Of a stretch of DNA of 64,000 nucleotides, positions 1 through 8,699 are shown piece after piece. The DNA lies in assembly GCA_963691755.1 (NCBI GenBank), contig OY829366.1, forward strand, positions 2,418,001-2,482,000, in the 5' to 3' direction. The notes beneath the pieces are model-generated. The model was not told where the DNA came from. It saw only the letters and a list, made by a program, of their open reading frames with translations, and searched no databases. A program made the position numbers and the translations under genes. How positions within the stretch are numbered: position 1 is the first letter of the stretch; every line of letters starts with the position of its first letter. The stretch is from Dinoroseobacter sp013215265. GTDB taxonomy: Bacteria; Pseudomonadota; Alphaproteobacteria; Rhodobacterales; Rhodobacteraceae.

Positions 1-841
1 AATGCCCGGAGTGGACCGTTTGTCGATCGATGTGCTGGTTGATGAAGCAGCGAAGGCGCATGCGCTTGGAATTCCTGCAATCTGCATTTTTCCCTACACC
101 GACCCTTCACTGAAAACAGAACTTTGCGAAGAGGCCTGGAATCCAGAGAACCTGTCGAACCGTGCCATTCGCGCCATAAAGGCAGCGGTGCCAGAAATCG
201 CCGTGATGACGGATATCGCGCTCGATCCTTATAATGCCAACGGGCATGACGGGATTGTAAGGGACGGCATTATCGTTAACGACGAAACCGTCGAAGCGCT
301 TGTTAAAATGGCCCTTGCTCAGGCCGAAGCAGGTGCCGATATTTTAGGCCCATCCGATATGATGGATGGACGTATTGGAGCTATGCGTGGCGCTTTGGAG
401 GCTAGCGGACATACCAATGTCGCTATCCTGTCTTACGCCGCCAAATATGCGAGTGCTTATTATGGACCGTTTCGAGACGCCGTTGGCGCATCTGGCGCCC
501 TGAAAGGCGACAAGAAAACATATCAAATGGACCCCGGGAACTCTGACGAGGCCCTGCGTCTAATTCAGCGCGATCTAAATGAGGGCGCGGATATGGTCAT
601 GGTCAAACCGGGTCTCGCCTATCTGGATATTTGCCATCGGGTCAAAGATACCTTCGGCGTTCCCACGTATGCCTATCAGGTGTCAGGCGAATATGCGATG
701 ATTGAGGCGGCGGCGGCCAATGGCTGGATTGACGGTGAAAAAGTTATGATGGAAAGCTTGTTGGCGTTCAAACGTGCAGGATGCGACGGTATTCTTACCT
801 ATTTTGCGCCGCGTGTCGCAGAGGCGCTGCAGAACCAGTAA
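1..841 (+). CDS. hemB: Delta-aminolevulinic acid dehydratase (porphobilinogen synthase), 5' end cut by window
   Basis: Condenses two 5-aminolevulinate molecules to porphobilinogen in cytoplasmic heme and tetrapyrrole synthesis. The window opens inside the gene: the first visible methionine (base 2) belongs to the conserved MPGVxRLS stretch, so about 50 N-terminal residues of a usual ~330 are outside. The two active-site lysines are visible at visible residues 148 (SYAAKYAS) and 202 (MVKPGLAY). The metal-binding segment at visible residues 71-84 reads DIALDPYNANGHDG, with Asp where zinc enzymes have Cys, which marks the Mg-dependent or zinc-independent class known from alphaproteobacteria. It ends with TAA. 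No terminator is evident before the next gene. Confidence 0.97.
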   Translation, partial: MPGVDRLSIDVLVDEAAKAHALGIPAICIFPYTDPSLKTELCEEAWNPENLSNRAIRAIKAAVPEIAVMTDIALDPYNANGHDGIVRDGIIVNDETVEALVKMALAQAEAGADILGPSDMMDGRIGAMRGALEASGHTNVAILSYAAKYASAYYGPFRDAVGASGALKGDKKTYQMDPGNSDEALRLIQRDLNEGADMVMVKPGLAYLDICHRVKDTFGVPTYAYQVSGEYAMIEAAAANGWIDGEKVMMESLLAFKRAGCDGILTYFAPRVAEALQNQ

Positions 842-961
842 ATTTTTGCCGAACATGCCTCCAACAAGCGATTTCGTTGTGACATGCCGCAACGGATACC
901 CTATCTTGTGGATAACTGCCCGTTAGAGGCGGTAGGAAGCAGTTACAAAAGGTACGGGCAA

Positions 962-1528
962 ATGCAACATAACCTGACACGACGGGCCGTCTTGGCTGGT
1001 GCTGGCGTGGGCCTGCTGGGAGCAGCCGGATGCACATCGGTCAACGGAAGCTCAGACCGCGCGGCACGGATCGACCAACGCGTCGATGCGGCATTGGATT
1101 ATCTTTACACAAACATCGAAGGATCACGTGACCTTGCCTCGCGCGCATCAGGAATTCTCGTGATGCCACTTGTCACAGAAGCTGGATTTGGGTTCGGTGG
1201 GTCATATGGGCGGGGTGCGCTGCGTGTTGGCGGAACCACAACCGATTATTATTCGGCCGCCTCTGGCAGTTTCGGCTTCCAGATCGGCGCACAGCAATAC
1301 GCACATGCCTTGTTCTTCATGACAGAAGCGGCACTGGCGGATTTCCGGGCTTCGTCCGGGTTTTCTGTAGGCGGTGAATTGGAATATGCGCTCACGAGCA
1401 GGGGCTCTGCTCTGGCGGCAGACACCACAACCGTTACGGCCCCCGTCATTGGCATCATCTTCGGTCAGGCTGGCCTGATTGCAGGCGCGACCCTTGAAGG
1501 TACGAAATACACGCGTATTTTCCCTTAA
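962..1528 (+). CDS. SYLF/YSC84-domain putative lipoprotein
   Basis: A 188-residue secreted protein. I chose the ATG at 962 because it places a twin-arginine-like signal at the N-terminus (TRRAVLAGAGVGLLGAAGC). The Cys after LLGAAG could be a lipidated residue, although the -3 position is a weak match to a lipobox. The rest, with alternating Gly-rich strands (GFGFGGSYGRGALRVGG, SGFSVGGELEYALTS), resembles the SYLF/YSC84 lipid-binding family, and it ends in KYTRIFP. Role unknown; membrane association in the periplasm is inferred. A longer frame from 884 would add 26 residues that hide the signal peptide, so it is less likely. Confidence 0.75.
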   Translation: MQHNLTRRAVLAGAGVGLLGAAGCTSVNGSSDRAARIDQRVDAALDYLYTNIEGSRDLASRASGILVMPLVTEAGFGFGGSYGRGALRVGGTTTDYYSAASGSFGFQIGAQQYAHALFFMTEAALADFRASSGFSVGGELEYALTSRGSALAADTTTVTAPVIGIIFGQAGLIAGATLEGTKYTRIFP

Positions 1529-1612
1529 CCTTTTTCGCCAAGGCCTTTGACAGTACCTGAAGGACCGCATAGCACCGCATAAAACCGTCCCTCTGGCTGA
1601 CTACGAGGTTTC

Positions 1613-4090
1613 ATGCCGACCCTATTTCGTTGGCTCGTGCGTCTGTTTTTGATCAGCGCCGTTTTGTCGGTGCTGATAGTGTTTGGTATTTATTATTTCG
1701 CGAGCAGATCCCTTCCAGAATACAACAAAAAGCTGCAACTTGCTGGTATCTCGGCGCCGCTCGAGATTGTCCGCGATACTGCGAATGTTCCTCATATCCT
1801 CGGTCAAACCGATACGGACAGTTTTTTTGGGCTGGGCTATGTGCATGCACAGGATCGCCTCTGGCAGATGACCGTTCTGCGCAGAACAGCGCAAGGCAAG
1901 CTGTCCGAGATCTTTGGCCTTCCAACCCTGCGCGTCGATGCACTTATGCGCCGCCTAGACATAGCTGGGGTCGCACGGTCTTCATTGGAAGTTCAGTCTG
2001 CAGACGCGATTTCTGCGCTTGAGGCGTATTCAGCAGGCGTTAATGCACGCATTGCAGAGGTTAACGAAGACGCGCTTGGTCGCGGTGCGCCCGAGTTCTT
2101 TCTCTTCGCACCTGAAATATCGCCATGGCAGCCGGAAGATAGCCTCGCCATACTAAAACTCATGGCGCTGCAACTCAGTGATCACATGGTTACCGATATT
2201 TTGAGGGCGCGAACAGCACTCATCCTGCCCCCCGAACGGCTTAAAGACATCCTTCCGGATGTTCCGGGCGAAGGCGTAATCGATTTGCCAGACTTTGCCA
2301 GCATTGTTCCCGAGCTTTCCCAACAACAGGCCATGCTATCGGCAAACAAGCTCCTTCAACCCGATCCGTTTCATCCCGTGCCAATTCCATTCAAAGGGGG
2401 CGCATCCAACGCCTGGGCCGCAGCCCCTGAACGTGTCGCGTCCGGGGGGACCCTTCTGGCTAGCGATCCGCATCTGGGACTAACTGCGCCGTCAATTTGG
2501 TATCTTGGCCGTATTAATCTTTCGACCGGGAACGTGATTGGTGCCTCTATCCCGGGATTGCCGCTGATCATCGCAGGTCGATCTGAACATTTGGGTTGGG
2601 GGCCAACAGCCTCCTATATCGATGACCAGGATGTGATCCTGGAAAAGATCGATCCCAACAACCCAGAGAACTATTTAAGCCCCTCAGGTAGCGAAGCGTT
2701 TCAAACGCGACGCTCTGTGATCACAGTTGCAGACGACCAGCCAGTTACGCTCACGTTGCGATGGAGCGACAATGGTCCAATACTGACAGGTGCTGATTTC
2801 GATCTCGAAGTCATTACCCCGCAAGGACACGTACCCGCCCTTGCATGGACAGCGCTTGATCCCGCAGACACGTCGTATTCAGCCGTCTTGCAAATGATCA
2901 AATCCACCAGTGTTCCGGAAGCCATGGCCGCTGGACGCGATCATATTGCCCCTGCCCTAAACCTTGTCTTGGCCGATGCAACACAGGTCGCGCTTCAGGT
3001 TATCGGCAAGCAACCGCGTCGCGATGCAAATCACAGATCTCAAGGACGGCTGCCTAGCCTGGGCACACAACAGGAAAACCTTTGGACCGGATACCTGCCC
3101 TACAGTGACAACCCCAGCAGCTTCAAACCCGAAACGGGGATCGTCGGAAACACCAATAATCGCACGATCCAGCGTGAATTCCCGCATCACTTGTCGTTTC
3201 ACTGGGGAGATACGCAAAGGATTCAGCGTTGGACGCGTCTGATGCAGGCCAGAGAGGTACACACCCGCGATAGCTTCGTTGAAGCCCAGCTTGATATCGT
3301 AAGCCCTGCGGCGAGAACCTTGCTGCCTTTAATTGCCCGAGATCTGTGGTTCGCAGACGAGGCGGCTCCAGCTGGGACAACAGCCCGCAAACGTCAGGAA
3401 GCCTTAAATCTGCTGGCCGACTGGAACGGAGCGATGAACGAGCATTTGCCAGAGCCCCTGATTTATGCGGCATGGCTTCGTCAGTTGAACCAATTACTGA
3501 TCAGAGACGCTTTGGGCCCTCTGTCAGACGCATACGCAACTCCAGACCCTTTGTTCCTCGAACGTGTCTTCAGAAATGAGGACGGAGCCGCGATCTGGTG
3601 CGATCTTGGGCAATCAAGTCGCAATGAGACCTGTGATGAAATCGCAAGGCGTGCCCTCGACGCGGCAATTATCGAGCTGGAAGAAAAATTCGGACCTGCC
3701 ATCGCGAGCTGGCGCTGGGGGGATGCTCATCAAGCCACGCATGACCATCAAGCTCTCGGTGCTCAGCGTTGGATAGGCGCGCTGGTAAATATTCGACAGT
3801 CAACAAGTGGTGGTGATCACACGTTGATGCGTGGCCAGACGGTCGGATCAGGCGAGAACCCTTACCTGAACGGTCATGCGGCAGGTTACCGAGGTGTCTA
3901 TGACTTCTCAGATCCGGATAGCTCGCTCTTTATAATCTCGACGGGACAGTCCGGACACCCTTTGTCACGTTACTACGACGATCTCGCAGCGCTTTGGAGA
4001 CGTGGTGAGTATGTTCGAATGTCGCTTGATACGGATCTTGCACGCGCAGCTGCAACTGGCGTCACTGTGATTAAACCAATAAATGACTGA
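1613..4090 (+). CDS. Penicillin acylase family protein (Ntn hydrolase)
   Basis: An 825-residue member of the penicillin amidase/acylase family, which hydrolyses amide bonds of beta-lactams or acyl-homoserine lactones after self-cleavage. An N-terminal hydrophobic helix (residues about 7-31) would export or anchor it. The alpha-chain region (about 50-240) is followed by the conserved GGASNAW motif. Ser265 there would become the N-terminal nucleophile of the beta chain, followed by the typical ASDPHLGLTAPSIWY segment. C-terminal family signs include WRWGDAHQATHDH, GGDHTLMRGQT and STGQSGHPLSRYYDD. Substrate is not predictable; quorum-signal quenching is one possibility. The start follows GAGG about 5 bases upstream. 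It converges on hflX with a 25-base gap. Confidence 0.9.
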   Translation: MPTLFRWLVRLFLISAVLSVLIVFGIYYFASRSLPEYNKKLQLAGISAPLEIVRDTANVPHILGQTDTDSFFGLGYVHAQDRLWQMTVLRRTAQGKLSEIFGLPTLRVDALMRRLDIAGVARSSLEVQSADAISALEAYSAGVNARIAEVNEDALGRGAPEFFLFAPEISPWQPEDSLAILKLMALQLSDHMVTDILRARTALILPPERLKDILPDVPGEGVIDLPDFASIVPELSQQQAMLSANKLLQPDPFHPVPIPFKGGASNAWAAAPERVASGGTLLASDPHLGLTAPSIWYLGRINLSTGNVIGASIPGLPLIIAGRSEHLGWGPTASYIDDQDVILEKIDPNNPENYLSPSGSEAFQTRRSVITVADDQPVTLTLRWSDNGPILTGADFDLEVITPQGHVPALAWTALDPADTSYSAVLQMIKSTSVPEAMAAGRDHIAPALNLVLADATQVALQVIGKQPRRDANHRSQGRLPSLGTQQENLWTGYLPYSDNPSSFKPETGIVGNTNNRTIQREFPHHLSFHWGDTQRIQRWTRLMQAREVHTRDSFVEAQLDIVSPAARTLLPLIARDLWFADEAAPAGTTARKRQEALNLLADWNGAMNEHLPEPLIYAAWLRQLNQLLIRDALGPLSDAYATPDPLFLERVFRNEDGAAIWCDLGQSSRNETCDEIARRALDAAIIELEEKFGPAIASWRWGDAHQATHDHQALGAQRWIGALVNIRQSTSGGDHTLMRGQTVGSGENPYLNGHAAGYRGVYDFSDPDSSLFIISTGQSGHPLSRYYDDLAALWRRGEYVRMSLDTDLARAAATGVTVIKPIND

Positions 4091-4115
4091 ATAATCAGCG
4101 CACTTCCCGGCGCAC

Positions 4116-5402
4116 TTAAACCATCGTCTCAAAGGCGACTTTTTGCGCTTCGGTCCACTCGACTAGAAACTCAGCTCCGTCTTCAAGAGGCGTTTCATCC
4201 AGAACCAGTCCCTTTTCAAACAGCCATGCGCGTCGTTTGCTGTCCGCCCACCCCAGAAACACGCGTGACTGTTCAGACTGCGGTCGAATCTTAGTTGTGA
4301 TAGCGTCCACCAGGTCGTCAATTCCAGCACCGCTTACAGCCGAAATCACCTGGACATCTTCGCGTCGACTGGCAATCTGATGAACGCTGTCTCGCGATCC
4401 CTCATCCAACAAATCGACTTTGTTCCAAACTTCAATAGTCGGGATGCCCTCATTCACGCCAAGTGTCTCAAGGATTTGCTTCACATCTTCGGCCTGCTCT
4501 TCAGTTTGAGGATGCGCGATATCGCGAACATGACAAATCAAGTCCGCAGCAAGCACTTCTTCCAGCGTCGCACGAAACGCCGCGACCAACTCAGTCGGCA
4601 AATCTGAGATGAAGCCAACGGTGTCCGACAAGATCACGTCGGTTCCGTTGGATAATTTTACAGAACGCATCGTGGGGTCCAATGTGGCGAACAGCATGTC
4701 TTTCGCCATGACAGTTGCACCCGTCAACAGATTGAAAAGCGTAGATTTTCCCGCATTGGTGTAGCCGACCAGCGCTACGATCGGATACGGCACTTTCGCG
4801 CGCGCTGCACGGTGCAGTTCCCGCGTTTTGACCACTTTCGCCAATTGACGCCGAATGCGTGTTGCCGCGTCATCAATTGCGCGACGGTCGGCTTCAATCT
4901 GTGTTTCCCCAGGACCACCAACAAAACCAAGACCACCACGCTGGCGTTCAAGGTGGGTCCAGGACCGCACGAGTCGCGTCCGCTGATAGCTCAGTGCAGC
5001 TAGCTCTACCTGAAGCACACCTTCCCGTGTCGCCGCACGATCCGCGAAAATTTCAAGGATCAAGCCAGTCCGATCTAGTATCTTGACCTTCCATGCCTTT
5101 TCCAAATTGCGCTGCTGTACAGGCGTCAGGGGGCCGTCGACCAATACCAGCTCTACCTTGTTGGCTTTTAGTCGTTCGGCAAGCTCCTCCATCTTGCCGC
5201 TACCAACAAGATGTCCAGGCTGAGGTTTTGAAATCCGCACAATTTCAGAGCCTTGCACCTCAAACCCAGGCAAGGCATCAGCCAACGATACGGCCTCTTC
5301 GAGTGCGAACGAAGCGTTACGACGTTGGCGATCATTCAGAAGTTCGGGATGCAGCACCCAGCCGCGGGTAACTTGCGGCCCGTGCTCGTAATAGTCAGAC
5401 AG
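4116..5402 (-). CDS. hflX: Ribosome-associated GTPase HflX, probably with a CTG start
   Basis: GTPase that binds and splits stalled 70S ribosomes. Seen: N-terminal HflX domain with VDGPLTPVQQRNLEK and the RGGLGFVGGPGETQIEADRR linker, G1 VGYTNAGKST, G3 DTVGFI and G4 NKVD. The first standard start is a GTG at 5357 with no Shine-Dalgarno. The frame continues upstream for 14 further residues (SDYYEHGPQVTRGW) that look like normal HflX N-terminal sequence. There it meets a CTG at 5402 with GAGGA 5 bases upstream, inside the end of hfq; an in-frame TGA lies at 5445-5447. I therefore extend the gene to the CTG; a GTG start at 5357 remains possible. Translationally coupled to hfq, as is common. Confidence 0.93.
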   Translation of the reverse strand: MSDYYEHGPQVTRGWVLHPELLNDRQRRNASFALEEAVSLADALPGFEVQGSEIVRISKPQPGHLVGSGKMEELAERLKANKVELVLVDGPLTPVQQRNLEKAWKVKILDRTGLILEIFADRAATREGVLQVELAALSYQRTRLVRSWTHLERQRGGLGFVGGPGETQIEADRRAIDDAATRIRRQLAKVVKTRELHRAARAKVPYPIVALVGYTNAGKSTLFNLLTGATVMAKDMLFATLDPTMRSVKLSNGTDVILSDTVGFISDLPTELVAAFRATLEEVLAADLICHVRDIAHPQTEEQAEDVKQILETLGVNEGIPTIEVWNKVDLLDEGSRDSVHQIASRREDVQVISAVSGAGIDDLVDAITTKIRPQSEQSRVFLGWADSKRRAWLFEKGLVLDETPLEDGAEFLVEWTEAQKVAFETMV

Positions 5403-5403
5403 G

Positions 5404-5637
5404 TTAGTCCTCGCCTTCGTATAGGCTGATCGGTTGGGTCGGCATCACGGTAGAGATCGCATGCTTATACACCAACTGGCTTTGACCATCCCGACGTAGC
5501 AACACACAGAAGTTATCAAACCATGTGATCACACCCTGCAACTTCACACCATTGATCAGAAACACCGTGACCGGAACCTTTGTCTTGCGGACATGGTTCA
5601 AGAATGCGTCTTGCAGGTTTTGTCTATCGTTGGCCAT
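5404..5637 (-). CDS. hfq: RNA chaperone Hfq
   Basis: A 77-residue Sm-like protein that forms hexameric rings and pairs small RNAs with mRNAs. The Sm1 segment LQDAFLNHVRKTKVPVTVFL and Sm2 segment with YKHAIS are both clear, and the distal and rim surface segment GVKLQGVITWFDNF is typical. The ATG at 5637 gives the normal MANDRQNLQ start, preceded by AAAAGG; a longer frame to 5679 is rejected because Hfq does not carry that extension. The stop is two bases from the presumed hflX CTG, and trkH ends 120 bases downstream of nothing else, so hfq probably has its own promoter in 5638-5757 while also receiving read-through from trkH. Confidence 0.97.
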   Translation of the reverse strand: MANDRQNLQDAFLNHVRKTKVPVTVFLINGVKLQGVITWFDNFCVLLRRDGQSQLVYKHAISTVMPTQPISLYEGED

Positions 5638-5757
5638 CGGTCTGGTGCCTTTTCCTGTCTCTTGCGCCGCACCTCTCATTGGGTGTGGTTGACAGGATAA
5701 TATCTTTTCGCGCCGATCATTCCAGAGCCAATATCAGGCTTTTGCGGCAATAAACGC

Positions 5758-7266
5758 TCAACTATGCCAGAAATCGGGGTTCAGCAGAGCAATAATTGCC
5801 AATGTTTCCAATCGACCAAGGACCATTGCGGCACAAACCACCAGTTTTGCGGCGTCCGTAAGTACGGCGTAACTTATTGCCGATTCACCTGCGATATTCG
5901 CCACAGGCCCCGTCGTGGACAGCGTCGCTACAGCCAAAATGACAGCATCTTCAAAGGATGTTCCTGCCATCGCCAACCCTGCCATCACCAAGGCAATTGA
6001 GATCGCGAAGATCATGAAAAACACCCATGCGATGGATGCGCCTTCTCGTCTAATCCGGCGGGCGATCTCGCCTTTGCCACCCACTGAAGATGGATGGACC
6101 AATCTCTCCATCTCGCGAAGCCCATGCTTATAAAGGGCATAAACCCGCAACAGCTTTACTCCGCCTGCAGTGGTAGCCACCCCGCCCCCAATCACGGCCA
6201 TGCCTGCAAGAAGCAACCCCGGCGTCCCAAGGCCAGACCAGGCCCGCGCCGTATTCCAATCGCCAGATTCAAACCCTGTGGTGGTCAAGAACGAAGCGAC
6301 GGTGAATACCCCGCCCCAAAACGCCGGCAAAGCACGAGGATCGAGCGTTTCATCAATGTCCCAAGCGCCAAGGAAATGACGGAAAAATAGAAGGGATGGT
6401 AAGCTTATGATTAGCAATATTGCCAATCGCAATTCTCTGTCCTGCGCGAATTGCGTCCACATGGGCGCCGAAAACCCTCCAAGAAAGCTTCTACGTGTGA
6501 GTGCGAATACGAAGAAAAGCAGTATCACCACTTCGCCAACCCAGGCAGAGGGCGCATCTGAAAAAGACGGCAAGGCTGTTATACCGCTGGTCGCAATTGT
6601 GGACATTGCATGAATTGCACCCACCGATGGAGGATCGCCCGCCAGAACAAGAAGCAGCCACAATACCGTGGTAAGCCCCCCATAGATAGGCAACAAACGC
6701 GCTGTGTAGCGCAAAAGTCGTGCGCTCGGTTCCAAATCGTCATTCACATCGCGCCGCATGGCACCAGTGCCGGCTTCCTGGACAGAGGTTACTTCAAATC
6801 CTCCCAGCATCATCGGCGCAAGTATGGCAAACCCTGTCACCCAGATCAGAAATCCACCCATCCAGGCCACCTGAGCGCGCCAGACGTGCACGGCATATGG
6901 CAGACGCTCTGGTTCAAAAAACGCAGCCCCAGTGGTCGTCAGAGCCGAGACCATTTCTGCATAGACATTTAGGAACCTAGCGTTTGGGACAGCCTCGGCA
7001 AAGGGAACCGCGAGCATCACAGGTAAGACGGTTAAAGCCGCAATAAGCGCGAAAAGTTGTGGTCGTGTACCGCTTTCAGGAACATACCGGGCCGTTGCCA
7101 GACCAACAATTGCGGTGATCATCAAGAAAAGGACTGCGCCATAAAAGAACGGGCGCGCGGTCTCGAGATCATCGCCGGACCACGCAACAGTCGCTGGCAC
7201 CAACATCGCAAGCGCACCGATCCCCGCCAACAGCACAAACAGCGGCAGTCGCGACAGCGCGTGCAT
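5758..7266 (-). CDS. trkH: Trk potassium uptake channel subunit
   Basis: A 502-residue polytopic inner-membrane protein that forms the K+ translocation pore of the Trk system. Four pore-loop filter motifs typical of the TrkH/KtrB fold are visible: SALTTTGAAF, STIATSGITALP, SFLTTTGFESGD and TLSTTGPVAN. Hydrophobic segments cover most of the length. Its ATG overlaps the trkA stop by one base (TGATG), so the channel and its cytoplasmic gating ring are co-translated. It sits at the end of the ntr-trk cluster and may be transcribed with ntrYX. Confidence 0.95.
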   Translation of the reverse strand: MHALSRLPLFVLLAGIGALAMLVPATVAWSGDDLETARPFFYGAVLFLMITAIVGLATARYVPESGTRPQLFALIAALTVLPVMLAVPFAEAVPNARFLNVYAEMVSALTTTGAAFFEPERLPYAVHVWRAQVAWMGGFLIWVTGFAILAPMMLGGFEVTSVQEAGTGAMRRDVNDDLEPSARLLRYTARLLPIYGGLTTVLWLLLVLAGDPPSVGAIHAMSTIATSGITALPSFSDAPSAWVGEVVILLFFVFALTRRSFLGGFSAPMWTQFAQDRELRLAILLIISLPSLLFFRHFLGAWDIDETLDPRALPAFWGGVFTVASFLTTTGFESGDWNTARAWSGLGTPGLLLAGMAVIGGGVATTAGGVKLLRVYALYKHGLREMERLVHPSSVGGKGEIARRIRREGASIAWVFFMIFAISIALVMAGLAMAGTSFEDAVILAVATLSTTGPVANIAGESAISYAVLTDAAKLVVCAAMVLGRLETLAIIALLNPDFWHS

Positions 7267-8642
7267 CAGAAAAAGTCGATTGAAACTTGAAGCAGACGTT
7301 CAACTTCCGGAACATCGGCAGCAAGGCTGAACAAGACCAGTACATCCCCTTCCAACACGCGCAGGCTTCCGGTGGGCTTTAGAACTTTATCGCCCCTCGC
7401 AATTGCACCGACCAGCACACCTTCCGGGAAATCGATATCACGCACTTCTTTGCCGGCCATGGGCATGGTCGAAAGAACCTGTGCCTCGATAACTTCGGCT
7501 TCCGCGTCTCCTAGGGAATATACGCCCCGTACCCGTCCGTGACGAACGTGCCGCAGGATGGAACTTACGGTTGTGGAGCGCGGGTTGATATAGGCATCAA
7601 TGTTGAGCGGTCCCAGCAGTGGCACCAAACTTGGATCATTCAGAAGCGCAATCGTCATCGCTGACCCGGCTGCCTTGCCGCGCACGGCGGTGAGAAGATT
7701 GACCTTGTCATCATCAGTCACCGCAAGCACAGCATCTGCACGCTCGATGTTGGCCTCCGTAAGAAGCTCCATGTCCAGACCATCGCCGTTCAGAACAATC
7801 GTCCGCTCCAATGCATCTGCTGCAAGTTCAGCCGTCGCACGGTCGCGTTCGATCATTTTGACACGAACGCGGTCCGTACGCGCTTCAAGACGTTTCGCAA
7901 CAGCCAACCCAACATTACCGCCACCGACAATCACGATACGACTTTGTTTTTTTGTTGCTTTTCCAAATATTTCAAGCGTTCTGTTTACGTCCTCGCGCGG
8001 TGTAATGACGTAAATCTGATCATCCGCATAAAGTTGGTCACCTGGCTCTGGCGCAAACAAAATACCGTCCCGGCGCACACCAACCACGATGCTACGCAAG
8101 GTGGAAAACAGATCACTCAACTGACGCAATGGCGTCATCAACACCGGACAGTCTTCTTCCAGAACCATCCCCAACAATCTGACGCGGCCTTCGAGGAAGC
8201 TCTCGGAGTCAAATGTAGACGGCGCAGACAAGCGTTGAAGTGCCGCCTCAGCAACCTCACGTTCCGGACTGATCACAACATCAATCGGCAAATGATCGCG
8301 ACGGTAAAGATCGCTGTAGATCGCATTAAGGTAAGGTTGCGCGCGCAATCGGGCGATCTTGCGCGGAACCCCAAAAACAGAATGCGCAATCTGGCACACG
8401 ACCATATTCACTTCATCGGAATGGGTCGCCGCGATGATCATCTCAGCATCACGCGCGCCGGCCGCTTCCAACACATCCGGGTAAGACGCAAAACCGGTCA
8501 GACCCTGCACATCAAGCGACTCGGTGGCACGGCGCACAAGATCTGGCTTGCTGTCGACAACTGTGACGTCATTGCGTTCACCACTGAGATGACGCGCGAT
8601 TTGCCAGCCGACCTGACCTGCTCCGCAGATAATGACCTTCAT
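7266..8642 (-). CDS. trkA: Trk potassium uptake NAD-binding regulatory subunit
   Basis: A 458-residue cytoplasmic ring protein that gates TrkH in response to nucleotides. It has two RCK repeats, each with a Rossmann-type glycine motif: MKVIICGAGQVGWQIARHL at residues 1-19, and RIVIVGGGNVGLAVAKRLE near residue 232. Each is followed by a TrkA-C type segment. The ATG at 8642 gives the canonical N-terminus; the 16 extra codons of the longer frame (to 8690) are arginine-rich and unlike the family. A 57-base gap separates it from ntrX upstream. Confidence 0.95.
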   Translation of the reverse strand: MKVIICGAGQVGWQIARHLSGERNDVTVVDSKPDLVRRATESLDVQGLTGFASYPDVLEAAGARDAEMIIAATHSDEVNMVVCQIAHSVFGVPRKIARLRAQPYLNAIYSDLYRRDHLPIDVVISPEREVAEAALQRLSAPSTFDSESFLEGRVRLLGMVLEEDCPVLMTPLRQLSDLFSTLRSIVVGVRRDGILFAPEPGDQLYADDQIYVITPREDVNRTLEIFGKATKKQSRIVIVGGGNVGLAVAKRLEARTDRVRVKMIERDRATAELAADALERTIVLNGDGLDMELLTEANIERADAVLAVTDDDKVNLLTAVRGKAAGSAMTIALLNDPSLVPLLGPLNIDAYINPRSTTVSSILRHVRHGRVRGVYSLGDAEAEVIEAQVLSTMPMAGKEVRDIDFPEGVLVGAIARGDKVLKPTGSLRVLEGDVLVLFSLAADVPEVERLLQVSIDFF

Positions 8643-8699
8643 AATGGGCCTCCGCGCCCGTCTCGCACCCGCACTTGGTGACAGAGCCACTCATGGGCG

